A stretch of DNA of 64,000 nt from Pseudaeromonas sp963677375 (lineage in GTDB: Bacteria > Pseudomonadota > Gammaproteobacteria > Enterobacterales > Aeromonadaceae), in NCBI GenBank assembly GCA_963677375.2, contig CAXXIF010000019.1, forward strand, positions 62,001-126,000, in the 5' to 3' direction. The notes below the pieces were generated by a model. It searched no databases and was not told where the DNA came from. It saw nothing but the letters and a program-made list of their open reading frames with translations. Position numbers and translations under genes: made by a program. Of the stretch, positions 45,764-54,183 are shown in pieces (position 1 is the stretch's first letter; every line of letters begins with the position of its first letter).

Positions 45764-45824
45764 GTCAGGCTGGGTGTTGATCTCTAGCCTGACTGCATAA
45801 GCCATCCCGCTGGCTTATGCAGTC
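45764..45824. promoter_or_regulatory. Overlapping hairpins in the leader of galactanase 2
   Basis: GACTGCATAAGCCA TCCCGC TGGCTTATGCAGTC is a perfect 14-bp stem (45791-45824). GTCAGGCT (45764-45771) can instead pair with AGCCTGAC (45786-45793), which overlaps the first stem by three bases. A further TGACC/GGGTCA pair lies at 45744-45757. Without a T tract, this could be an attenuating or mRNA-stabilising structure. Confidence 0.6.
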
Positions 45825-45888
45825 AATCGCAGCGCGAGCTGCCGGGGTTGTGCATCCCTGGTGAGATGAAGCAGGGATTCGGTACATT

Positions 45889-45914
45889 GGGCCTGAGCCA
45901 AACCGCTCAGGCCC
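45889..45914 (-). terminator. Hairpin after the small beta-domain gene
   Basis: GGGCCTGAGC CAAACC GCTCAGGCCC, 26 bases past the stop on the minus strand; weak T content after it. Confidence 0.7.
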
Positions 45915-45939
45915 GTTGGCAAGCGGGCTGCGGTTGCCC

Positions 45940-46362
45940 TTAGCCTGCCTTTTTGACGATCACCTGCAGTTTGCTGGCGTCGCGGCGATCCAGGACGAAT
46001 TCATAGGTGCCATCGGCGGGCGGGGTAAATTTGATGTCGCCCCACTGGTAACCGGATTTGATGGCCACTGGCTTGTCCAGCTCGACCTTGCTGGTGGGGT
46101 CGAACACGCCATAGGTGGTGTCGCCTTTCCATTTTTCATCGGCAAACTTGAACTTGTAGGCGCCATGACTGGCTTGTAGTTCGGCCTTGGCACTCAGTAC
46201 ACCGGCTTCGGTTTGTTGCAGTTGCTGGGCTTTGGGCGCTTCCCAGTTGTTCATCTCACCGCGCAGGAACAGGGCACGGGTTTCTGCGCTATCGGCATCC
46301 GCCGCCAGCAGGGGCAGGGAGCAGCATAATAGGCCAGCAGCCAACATCATCTTCTTGAACAT
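45940..46362 (-). CDS. Small secreted beta-domain protein, possibly carbohydrate-binding
   Basis: 140 aa, start ATG 46362. Signal peptide MFKKMMLAAGLLCCSLPLLAADA. The mature 117 residues (ALFLRGEMNNWEAPKAQQLQ ... GAYKFKFADEKWKGDTTYGV ... DGTYEFVLDRRDASKLQVIV) resemble the C-terminal module of the window's pullulanase (LALRGNHSSWNWDAAYQL ... GGFKIAADTTNW). That pattern is typical of E-set/CBM-like pullulanase-associated domains. No catalytic domain, so a free-standing sugar-binding protein is a reasonable guess. Upstream of galactanase 2 and probably co-transcribed. Confidence 0.7.
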   Translation of the reverse strand: MFKKMMLAAGLLCCSLPLLAADADSAETRALFLRGEMNNWEAPKAQQLQQTEAGVLSAKAELQASHGAYKFKFADEKWKGDTTYGVFDPTSKVELDKPVAIKSGYQWGDIKFTPPADGTYEFVLDRRDASKLQVIVKKAG

Positions 46363-46403
46363 AAGGTTTCCTCGTTACTTGGACGCTAAACAGTGGTGAT
46401 GAG

Positions 46404-46488
46404 GCCGGGGTTGATCCCGGCTCGCTGAACCGCCGCTCCGGCAGCGGTTCAGCGAGCCGTTCGGGATGACGGCAGACCGCCATCCCGA
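46404..46488. repeat. Cluster of strong inverted repeats after the chemoreceptor gene
   Basis: GGCTCGCTGAACCGC / GCGGTTCAGCGAGCC is a perfect 15-bp stem (46419-46458). GCCGGG/CCCGGC (46404-46421) and TCGGGATG/CATCCCGA (46462-46488) flank it. They sit between the chemoreceptor stop and the next gene start, and probably serve as terminators. Confidence 0.7.
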
Positions 46489-46492
46489 GGGT

Positions 46493-48515
46493 CTAGAGAC
46501 TGAATTTCTGCACCAGAGTCTGCTGCTGCTGGGAGAGTTGCTGCAGTTGCCCACTGGTACTGCCAACCTGCTCCAGTGCTGTGCGGTTGGTTTCGGCAAT
46601 ATCATTGATATTGTTCATGTTTCTGGATATTTCGGCGCTGGTGCATTGCTGTTGCTCCGCCGCGGCCGCAATCTGGCTGCTCAGATCGGCAATCTGTTGC
46701 AGGGCGTCGGAGATGGAGTTGATGCTCTGCTTGGTGTTTTCACTATCCAGGGTACAGGTGGCCATCACCTCACCACTGCCGCGGATGGCGTCCACCGCCT
46801 GACGGACACTGGATTGCAGGGCGCTGATCATGGCCTGGATCTCCGAGGTGGAGGCGGCGGTGCGACGGGCCAGATTGCGCACCTCATCGGCGACCACGGC
46901 AAAACCACGCCCCTGATCCCCGGCGCGAGCGGCCTCGATGGCGGCGTTCAGCGCCAGCAGGTTGGTCTGTTCGGCAATTTGGCTGATGACATCCAGAATG
47001 CCGCCGATGTTGACGCTCAGGCCATGCACCTCTTCGATCACCCGCTGCGAGCCTTGTAACTGGCTGGCGAGCTGGTTGATGCGGCCTATGGTGCTCTCGT
47101 TCATGGCGCGCCCTTCATCGGCCTGACGGGTCACTTCCATCACAGATTGCAAGGAGTGATGGGCGGCACTGGCGACATCGCCCACCGTGTGTTCCATCTC
47201 CACCATGGCGGCGGCGACCCCTGCGGTTTCGGTGCGCTGTTGTTCCAACTGCTGGTGGGTGATCTCCAGGGTGGAGAGGTTGCGGTCAGCGACGGCTCCC
47301 AGCTCGTTGGCGCTCTGTACCACCTGATGGAGCATGGCGCTCATCTCCTGAGCCAGACCATTGATGCCCACCGCCAACTGGCCAAACTCATCGGCACGGG
47401 TGTAGCCGATGCGTTGAGGTCATGTCGCCATGGCTCAGGGCCGTGAGCACGCGCAGTGTCTGTTGCATCGGCGTGCGGATGGAGGCGATGACCCGCCACA
47501 GCACCAGGGCGGCCAGCAGTAGAGAGATGGCCAGGCCGATATAGAGCACAGATTTAAGCTGCACCAATACCTGCTGTGAGCCGTCGACCCGGCTCTGCAA
47601 CTGTTGATCGATGGCGGTATCAATTTCGGACAATTCACCGAGGACGGCATCTATGATGCGGGTGGCCTGTTCGCTCTGGTTGCGCAGCTGGGCGCTCTCT
47701 TCGGCCAGACGCAGATGCTGGGCCAGCAGTCCGTTTTCTCCCGAGGTATCCGCCAGCAGTTGATCCAGCGCCTTGCCCACGCCCGCTTCGAACTCGATGC
47801 TGCCGCCGAAGGCGCTCTCCTGTTTGAGCAGCTCGGCAGCCAGCTCTTTGCGTTGCGCTTGCAACTTGGTCACTAACTGGCGGTTGGAAGCCAGACGCTT
47901 GCCGACCAGCAGGGCATCATTCTGTTTCAGTGCTTCCAGGGAGGCATCGACCAGTAATTCCAGGTTGTTGGCCAGGTTATGACTGAGACCGACGGTGTAA
48001 TGAGTACCGAGCGGAGCCACCATCATGGCCATATCCGCCAGCAGACGCTTGCTGTTGGCGGTCAGGGTGTTGTTGCCGGCAATTTTTTGCTGGCTGGCCA
48101 GATTGATGGCGTAGCTATCGACCAGTTGCGAGGCCATCTGCCAATAGATGGTTTGCTGCTCCTTGAGGCTGGCGATTTTTTTCAGGATGCGAGAGTCCTG
48201 ACGCGCCTTCTGTCCCAGTGTCTTTAGATCCTGCTCGAAGGCACTCTGCCAGTGCTGGAGTTTGGCCTTGCCGTTGTTGACGCTGTCACTCTCCTGCTGG
48301 GCCAGCAGATTGTGCAATTCCTTATCCTGCAAAAACAGGTCGCGGGTGACCGAGCGGCTCTGGACCAGCGTTGGCGCCACCTCGCGGGCCAGGATATCGA
48401 CCTGGGAGGCGAGCTGCTGTCCGGAATGCAGGGCCATCACCACGGCCAGTATCATCAGTACCATGATGAATCCGAAGCCAAAGACGATGCGCTGAATGAT
48501 TGAAATGCTTTTCAT
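46493..48515 (-). pseudogene. Methyl-accepting chemotaxis protein disrupted by a one-base frameshift
   Basis: Start ATG 48515 (GGTGAT upstream). N-terminal part: one membrane anchor (IVFGFGFIMVLMILAVVMALHSG), a helical periplasmic sensor of about 300 residues and a second anchor (VLYIGLAISLLLAALVLWRVI). The frame then shifts in the HAMP domain at ALSHGDMT, where one extra base near 47417 leads to a stop about ten codons on. Reading in the next frame restores QRIGYTRADEFGQLAVGINGLAQEM and a full signalling domain (ISQIAEQTNLLALNAAIEAARAGDQGRGFAVVADEVRNLA). A GalS-like half-operator precedes the gene. Either a real recent inactivation or a sequencing error. Confidence 0.85.
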
Positions 48516-48907
48516 GTTGATCACCATTGATATCGATTACATTCCTGTTTCGTCTAAGGACTAAAGACGATGACTCGACGTTTTATCAATTATTTCACTG
48601 TATATATTGAACAAATTTTACTAGTGCTCGTTGTTTAACCATGGGGCGCTATCAGGGTAAACTGGGTTTTACAGGTTTTATTGCATGAGTTCGTGTAAAA
48701 CTTACACTATTGGTGATGTGCGTTACATTGCTTTTTGGCGGAACCCTAGATCCTGATTGACGGGTTGCGATCCTGCTCTCATTTCCACTCCGGGAGCACC
48801 CTGGCCTGGTCTAGCCTGGCGTGGGTGTGGATACATATGGTTCAGGTAAGCGCTGTCGTCGCACTCTCATCGGCACCTGCCATCAGCACAAAACGGGAAT
48901 ATCACGC
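48516..48907. other. Upstream region of the chemoreceptor gene
   Basis: No gene. Contains the operator-like ATGTAATCGATATCAA (minus strand, 48527-48542, three mismatches to the GalS consensus) right before the start codon, and the palindrome GTGTAA-AAC-TTACAC at 48693-48707. Confidence 0.5.
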
Positions 48908-48933
48908 AAAAAAAGCCCCCGGAGTACGGGGGC
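48908..48933 (-). terminator. Terminator of the importer ATPase gene
   Basis: On the minus strand GCCCCCG TACTC CGGGGGC followed by TTTTTTT (plus A run 48908-48914). Confidence 0.92.
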
Positions 48934-48986
48934 AACGTGGGGGTAACATCTCTGCACATGAGACTTGCTTGCTTACACGGATACGC

Positions 48987-50069
48987 TTACTTGCTTACAC
49001 GGAGACCTTCGGCATTGAATACCAGGCAGTGCTCCGGGGTGAAAAAGACGTCTACTTGCTGATAGGGCTTGTAGGCATTGTCACCGGCCAGCAGCAGCTT
49101 GAAGTTATCGATGCCACAGCACTGGCCGAACAGATAGGTGCTGTTGCCCAGGCGCTCGACCACTTCACAGGTAAAGGCCAGATGAATGCCGAAGCCTTCA
49201 GGCAGCACGTGCTCCGGACGCAGGCCCAGGGTGATGCTGCTGCCTTCAGCCAGTTGACTGGTTTCGATCGGCAGCTTGAGCTGCAGCTGATCGGCGACCC
49301 GCACTTCGATCTCTTTGGGTGACCAGCGCACAACTTTCGCCGGCAGGAAGTTCATCTTCGGCGAACCGATAAATCCGGCAACGAACTGGTTCACCGGCTT
49401 GTAGTAGAGATCCATCGGTGAGCCGACCTGCTCCACCTTGCCGTAGTTCATGACCACAATCTTGTCGGCCAGCGTCATGGCTTCCACCTGATCGTGCGTC
49501 ACATAGATCATGGTGGTTTTCAGCTCCTGGTGCAGCTTGGCGATGTGCAGGCGCATTTCGACCCGCAGTTCGGCATCCAGGTTGGAGAGGGGTTCATCGA
49601 ACAGGAACACCTTGGGATTGCGCACTATGGCGCGCCCGATGGCGACCCGTTGTCGCTGGCCACCGGAGAGTTGTTTCGGTTTGCGATCCAGCAGGTGAGA
49701 GAGTTGCAGCGTCTTGGCCACCATGCCGACCTGATGCTGGATCTCGTCTTTGGGGACGCCGTTGACCTTGAGACCGTAGCCCATGTTCTCGGCGACTGTC
49801 ATGTGCGGGTAGAGGGCATAGGACTGGAACACCATGGCGACACCACGATGTGCAGGGGCCACATCATTGACGACCACATCACCGATGGCAATCTCACCAT
49901 CAGATATCTCTTCGAGTCCCGCGATCATGCGCAACAGGGTAGATTTGCCGCAGCCGGACGGACCGACGAATACGGTGAACTCCCCATCTTCCACATCCAG
50001 ATTTACGTTATGAAGCGTTACATTCTTGCCAAAACGCTTGATGACATTATTCAGTCTGATACTCGCCAT
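48987..50069 (-). CDS. Sugar ABC importer ATPase (MalK/MsmK-type) of the galactan locus
   Basis: 360 aa. Walker A GPSGCGKST, signature LSGGQRQRVAIGRAI, Walker B FLFDEPLSNLDA, switch HD in VTHDQ, then the regulatory OB-fold tail of the MalK/UgpC group (LGLRPEHV). It energises the MalF/MalG-like permeases encoded divergently 600 bases away; no other sugar ATPase is nearby. A class-I-spaced CRP site and a perfect GalS-type operator lie upstream. Just after the stop, a 12-base end segment is repeated. Confidence 0.92.
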   Translation of the reverse strand: MASIRLNNVIKRFGKNVTLHNVNLDVEDGEFTVFVGPSGCGKSTLLRMIAGLEEISDGEIAIGDVVVNDVAPAHRGVAMVFQSYALYPHMTVAENMGYGLKVNGVPKDEIQHQVGMVAKTLQLSHLLDRKPKQLSGGQRQRVAIGRAIVRNPKVFLFDEPLSNLDAELRVEMRLHIAKLHQELKTTMIYVTHDQVEAMTLADKIVVMNYGKVEQVGSPMDLYYKPVNQFVAGFIGSPKMNFLPAKVVRWSPKEIEVRVADQLQLKLPIETSQLAEGSSITLGLRPEHVLPEGFGIHLAFTCEVVERLGNSTYLFGQCCGIDNFKLLLAGDNAYKPYQQVDVFFTPEHCLVFNAEGLRVSK

Positions 50070-50232
50070 CTAACTTAACTCCTTGATAATAATATATTTA
50101 CCTGAATGTTTCGTGTCGGTGACTTGACACTTGGCGTCCATCGGAAGTTCGACTTCGGCATTCAGGAGCAAGCCCGAGATGCTGGAATTCGCCACCATTC
50201 GCTGCTGCGATGAGACGGAATATAACAATGTT

Positions 50233-50248
50233 GTGTAATCGCTTGCAC
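50233..50248. promoter_or_regulatory. GalS-type operator of the ATPase gene
   Basis: GTGTAATCGCTTGCAC matches GTGNAANCGNTTNCAC at every fixed position. It overlaps the -35 region of the minus-strand promoter. Confidence 0.88.
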
Positions 50249-50264
50249 TAACTACTGCTGCTTT

Positions 50265-50280
50265 TGTGCATGAGATCACA
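50265..50280 (-). promoter_or_regulatory. CRP-like site of the ATPase promoter
   Basis: TGTGCATGAGATCACA: nine of ten positions match TGTGA-N6-TCACA. Its distance to TATATT (50219-50224) fits a class I site. Confidence 0.7.
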
Positions 50281-50337
50281 GCCTTTGCATATGCTACTGG
50301 CAGACAGGGCGCGCTCCGCTTAACGTAATCACATCTG

Positions 50338-50353
50338 GTGTAATCGTTACCCT
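50338..50353. promoter_or_regulatory. GalS-type operator on the binding-protein side
   Basis: GTGTAATCGTTACCCT shares GTGTAATCG with the other sites and TTACCCTAATTT with the galE site (ATTACCCTAAATTT); it lacks one central base of the spacing, giving three mismatches. Confidence 0.7.
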
Positions 50354-50675
50354 AATTTCAATTGAGCGTCTCTGCGCTGGTTGTTGCAGGGACGCTGGCA
50401 AGAGAATGCTTGAACAGTCGCCAGAGTTTACTGCAGAGCAAAAATTCTAACTGCTTTGTGGTCAATGAGTTAATGGATGGGTACTCGGTAAAGTCTGTTG
50501 GTTTAACCAAGATGGATGCTGCCGGAACCGGTCAGAATGCAAAAACAATAAGTGATGCGATAGCAACTTGGGTAAACGGTGTGACGTGTTAGTGAAAACG
50601 ACACACTCAACTGAGGGGCTATCGGGGTTGTAATCGTGAGCGTCGTTTTTCGCCTGAAACAGGGATCAAGGAGCA

Positions 50676-51914
50676 ATGATGAAGATTAAGACATTAACCG
50701 CTGTCGTCATGATGTCACTGGGTATTGCCGGTGCATTGAATCAAGCGGCCATGGCCGCCGATGGCGAGTTGCTGGTATGGGAAGATATCAAGAAGTCCAA
50801 CGGGATTGCCGACGCCATCAAGGCGTTTGAAGCCAAGTACAACGTCAAGGTGAAGGTACAGGAAATGCCTTACGCCCAGCAGATCGAAAAGCTGCGCCTC
50901 GACGGCCCGGCCGGTATCGGTCCGGACGTACTGGTGTTGCCCCATGACCAGGTGGGTACTGCCGTGGTGCAGGGGCTGATCTCCGAAATCAAAAGCGACC
51001 CGGCCTATCTGGCGACCTTCACCAAGCCAGCCGTCGATGCCCAGACCTATGAAGGCAAGCTGTACGGTATCCCCAAAGCGGTAGAAACCATTGTTCTGGT
51101 CTACAACAAGGATCTGCTGCCGAAGGCTCCGGAGACGTTTAACGATCTGATCGCCTTCTCCAAGGATCAACGCAAAGCCGGCAAGTATGGTCTGCTCGCC
51201 AAGTTTGATGAAATCTACTACTCCTTCGGCGTTCTCTCCGGCATGGGTGGTTATATCTTCGGGCAGAACGGCAACGGCTCCTTGAACGTCAAGGATCTGG
51301 GGCTGGCGAATCAGGGTTCCGTTGATGCGGTCAAATTCCTGAAGAGCTTCTACGCCGATGGTCTGTTCCCGGCCGGTATCGTCGGTGAAACCGGCGCCAA
51401 TGCCATCGACTCCCTGTTCACCGAGAAGAAGGCAGCTGCCGTCATCACGGGTCCTTGGGCCTTCCAGCCGTACAAGGATGCCGGTGTGAACTATGGTGTG
51501 GCACCGCTGCCGCTGCTGCCCAATGGCGAGCATATGCGCTCCTTCCTGGGCGTGAAGGGTTACAGCATCTCCACCTACTCCAAGCAAAAAGAGATGGCGC
51601 AGAAGTTTGTCGAGTTCATCAACCAACCGGAATACGCCAAGATCCGCTTCCAGCTGACCGGCGAAATCCCGCCAGTGAAGTCCTTGATCGATGACCCCAT
51701 CATCAAGAACGATGAGAAGTCTCGTGCCGTGGCCATTCAGGCGGGTTATGCCATCCCGATGCCAAGCGTACCGGAAATGGGCGAAGTCTGGTCACCGGCT
51801 AACAGCGCGCTGCAACTGGGTGTGACTGGCAAGCAAGACGTCAAAGCTGCTCTCGAAGCGGCCGTGAAAAACATCAATATGCAGATCGAAGCAAACCACG
51901 CCAATAACGAATAA
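50676..51914 (+). CDS. Extracellular sugar-binding protein of the galactan ABC importer (MalE/GanS-like)
   Basis: 412 aa (ATG 50676 or 50679; AAGGAG favours the second). Signal peptide MKIKTLTAVVMMSLGIAGALNQAAMAA. Family 1 sugar-binding protein: GELLVWEDIKKSNGIADAIKAFEAKYNVKVKV, GPDVLVLPHDQVG, GIPKAVETIVLVYNKDLL and WAFQPYKDAGVNYGVAPLP, all MalE-like. Given the linked GH53/GH42 genes it most likely binds beta-1,4-galacto-oligosaccharides, as GanS of Bacillus subtilis does. Ligand choice is inferred from context. Confidence 0.88.
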   Translation: MMKIKTLTAVVMMSLGIAGALNQAAMAADGELLVWEDIKKSNGIADAIKAFEAKYNVKVKVQEMPYAQQIEKLRLDGPAGIGPDVLVLPHDQVGTAVVQGLISEIKSDPAYLATFTKPAVDAQTYEGKLYGIPKAVETIVLVYNKDLLPKAPETFNDLIAFSKDQRKAGKYGLLAKFDEIYYSFGVLSGMGGYIFGQNGNGSLNVKDLGLANQGSVDAVKFLKSFYADGLFPAGIVGETGANAIDSLFTEKKAAAVITGPWAFQPYKDAGVNYGVAPLPLLPNGEHMRSFLGVKGYSISTYSKQKEMAQKFVEFINQPEYAKIRFQLTGEIPPVKSLIDDPIIKNDEKSRAVAIQAGYAIPMPSVPEMGEVWSPANSALQLGVTGKQDVKAALEAAVKNINMQIEANHANNE

Positions 51915-51938
51915 CGCGTCGTAGCATCGTGCTCTGCA

Positions 51939-51975
51939 AACATGGGTAGCTGGCTCGTCTGAGGTTACCCATGTT
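51939..51975 (+). terminator. Intercistronic hairpin after the binding-protein gene
   Basis: AACATGGGTA ... TACCCATGTT with a 17-base loop, then TCTTTA. As between malE and malF in E. coli, it may stabilise the abundant binding-protein mRNA and lower permease expression. Confidence 0.7.
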
Positions 51976-51997
51976 CTTTATGGATAGGAGGTGAATT

Positions 51998-53302
51998 GTG
52001 GTTATCGATTCCAGCGGTGTTGCGCAGATCGGTGCAAAAACCCACCATGCCAAGATAGCGGTGTTGTTATCGCTGATTCCTGGTCTTGGCCAGATTTATA
52101 ATAAGCAGGTCGTCAAAGGCGCGATTTTCTTCGTGCTACTGGCTTGTTTTTACAGTGTTTTCCGTGATTTTCTGCACATGGGTTTCTGGGGTTTGTTCAC
52201 CCTGGGAACTGAGTTGCCGCGCGATAATTCTGTGTTCTTGCTCGCCAAGGGCGTCATCAGCCTGATCATCGCCACCTTCGGTGTCGGGGTTTATTACTGG
52301 AGCATTCGCGATGCCTACCTCTGCGGTAGCAAGCGGGATCAGGGCATAGAACTGGTGGGCGTCCGCAAGCAGTATCAGTTGCTGCTGAGCGAAGGCTTCC
52401 CCTACCTGATGATCACCCCGGGTTTCATCCTGCTGGTGTTCGTGGTGGTGTTCCCGATCATCTTCGGTTTCTCCATCGCCTTTACCAACTACGACCTGTA
52501 CCACACGCCACCGGCCAAACTGGTGGACTGGGTCGGTCTGAAGAACTTCTTCAACATCTTTCGTCTCGACTTGTGGCGCTCCACCTTCTTCGACGTGCTG
52601 CAATGGACCGTGATTTGGACCCTGATCGCCACCACCTTGCAGTGCTCGGTCGGCGTCTTGCTGGCCATACTGGTCAACCAGAAGGATCTGCGCTTCAAGC
52701 CGCTGATCCGGACCATCCTCATACTGCCGTGGGCGGTGCCGGGCTTCGTCACCATCCTGGTGTTTGCCGGCATGTTCAACGAAACCTTTGGTGTCATCAA
52801 CAACAGCATCCTGGCTTCACTGGGGATCTCCCCCAAGGAGTGGATGACAGATCCGTTCTGGACCAAGACCGCCTTGATCCTGATGCAGACCTGGCTGGGC
52901 TTCCCGTTTGTGTTCGCCATGACGACCGGTGTGTTGCAAGCGATCCCGGATGATCTGTACGAAGCGGCGACCATCGACGGTGCGACCACCTGGCACAAGC
53001 TGACCACCATCACGCTGCCGCTGGTGCTCTACTCGATTGCGCCGATCCTCATCACTCAGTACACCTTCAACTTCAACAACTTCAACATCATCTACCTGTT
53101 CAACAACGGTGGACCTGCGGTGATGGGCTCCAACGCGGGCGGGACGGATATTCTGGTCTCCTGGATCTATAAGCTGACCATGTCGTCATCCCAATATGCG
53201 ATTGCGGCCAGTATCACCATCTTGTTGTCCATCTTTGTGGTCGGTATCGCGCTGTGGCAGTTCCGCGCAACCAACTCCTTCAAGCAAGACGACATGGCCT
53301 AA
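51998..53302 (+). CDS. Sugar ABC importer permease, MalF/GanP-like
   Basis: 434 aa, GTG start after GGAGG. About eight hydrophobic segments, with the extra N-terminal ones (LIPGLGQIYNKQVVKGAIFFVLL) common to MalF/GanP. EAA loop: EAATIDGATTWHKLTTITLP, which contacts the ATPase. Inner membrane channel half. Between the binding-protein and MalG-like genes. Confidence 0.92.
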   Translation: MVIDSSGVAQIGAKTHHAKIAVLLSLIPGLGQIYNKQVVKGAIFFVLLACFYSVFRDFLHMGFWGLFTLGTELPRDNSVFLLAKGVISLIIATFGVGVYYWSIRDAYLCGSKRDQGIELVGVRKQYQLLLSEGFPYLMITPGFILLVFVVVFPIIFGFSIAFTNYDLYHTPPAKLVDWVGLKNFFNIFRLDLWRSTFFDVLQWTVIWTLIATTLQCSVGVLLAILVNQKDLRFKPLIRTILILPWAVPGFVTILVFAGMFNETFGVINNSILASLGISPKEWMTDPFWTKTALILMQTWLGFPFVFAMTTGVLQAIPDDLYEAATIDGATTWHKLTTITLPLVLYSIAPILITQYTFNFNNFNIIYLFNNGGPAVMGSNAGGTDILVSWIYKLTMSSSQYAIAASITILLSIFVVGIALWQFRATNSFKQDDMA

Positions 53303-53312
53303 GGAGCGGATC

Positions 53313-54164
53313 ATGAGTAGTAAACACAGCGTCAAAAAGAGTAATTTCATCCGCCTGAGCCTCTCCTATCTGTTGCTGGCGGCGGTGAGCATCATCATCA
53401 TCTATCCGCTGGTCTGGACCATAGGGGCATCGTTGAATCCGGGCAGCAGCCTGCTCAACACCTCGATCATTCCGGATAACTTCTCCTTCCTGCACTATCA
53501 GGAGTTGTTCAACGGCCAGATCGATTACGCCGCCTGGTACTGGAACTCGATGAAGATCAGCTTCCTGACCATGGTGTTGACCCTGATCAGTGTCAGCTTC
53601 ACCGCCTACGCCTTCTCCCGCTTCCGCTTCCGCGGGCGGCAGAACGGCCTGATGCTGTTCCTGCTGTTGCAGATGATTCCGCAGTTCTCGGCGCTGATTG
53701 CCATCTTCGTGTTGGCGCAGATGCTGGGTCTCATCAACAGCCACTTGGCACTGGTGCTGGTCTATGTCGGCGGCATGATCCCGATGAATACCTATCTGAT
53801 GAAGGGTTATCTGGACGCCATCCCCAAGGATCTGGACGAATCAGCACGCATGGATGGAGCCGGTAACTTCCGCATCTTCATCGAGATCATCATGCCGCTC
53901 TCCAAGCCGATCATTGCGGTGGTGGCGCTGTTCTCCTTCACCGGTCCTTTAGGCGACTTCATTCTGGCCAGTACCATTTTGCGGACCCCGGATAAGTTCA
54001 CGCTGCCCATCGGCCTGTACAACCTGGTCTCCCAGAAAATGGGGGCGAGTTACACCACCTATGCTGCCGGTGCCGTGCTGATCGCCGTGCCCGTAGCAAT
54101 CCTTTACCTCTCACTGCAAAAGTACTTTGTCTCCGGCCTGACCGCTGGCGGGACCAAGGGCTAA
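53313..54164 (+). CDS. Sugar ABC importer permease, MalG/GanQ-like
   Basis: 283 aa from ATG 53313 (AAGGAGCGGATC upstream), 10 bases after the MalF-like gene. Six membrane segments; EAA loop LDESARMDGAG ... EIIMPLSKP. Second channel half of the importer. The ATPase gene is divergent; galactanase 3 follows within 20 bases, which shows functional linkage. Confidence 0.93.
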   Translation: MSSKHSVKKSNFIRLSLSYLLLAAVSIIIIYPLVWTIGASLNPGSSLLNTSIIPDNFSFLHYQELFNGQIDYAAWYWNSMKISFLTMVLTLISVSFTAYAFSRFRFRGRQNGLMLFLLLQMIPQFSALIAIFVLAQMLGLINSHLALVLVYVGGMIPMNTYLMKGYLDAIPKDLDESARMDGAGNFRIFIEIIMPLSKPIIAVVALFSFTGPLGDFILASTILRTPDKFTLPIGLYNLVSQKMGASYTTYAAGAVLIAVPVAILYLSLQKYFVSGLTAGGTKG

Positions 54165-54183
54165 TTCAACCGACAGGATGTGA

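Larger units (their letters stand above)
50070..50675. promoter_or_regulatory. Divergent control region of the galacto-oligosaccharide importer
   Basis: 606 bases without a convincing gene. Minus side: -10 TATATT (50219-50224), operator 50233-50248, and CRP-like TGTGC-N6-TCACA (50265-50280), whose centre is about 60 bases upstream of the inferred start. Plus side: operator 50338-50353, followed by a leader of over 300 bases before the binding-protein gene, with a further half-site TTGTAATCGTGAGC near 50630. A 76-codon open frame in the leader lacks family resemblance. Confidence 0.7.

Noticed and set aside
50362..50592. 76-codon open frame in the importer leader
   Set aside because: TTG start, no clear ribosome site, no known pattern, and it lies between an operator and the binding-protein gene.
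37656..54164. Reading the porin and ABC genes as the maltose system
   Set aside because: Sequence family is shared with Mal proteins, but all linked enzymes act on beta-galactans and the operators are GalR-type; no malT, malP or malQ is present.
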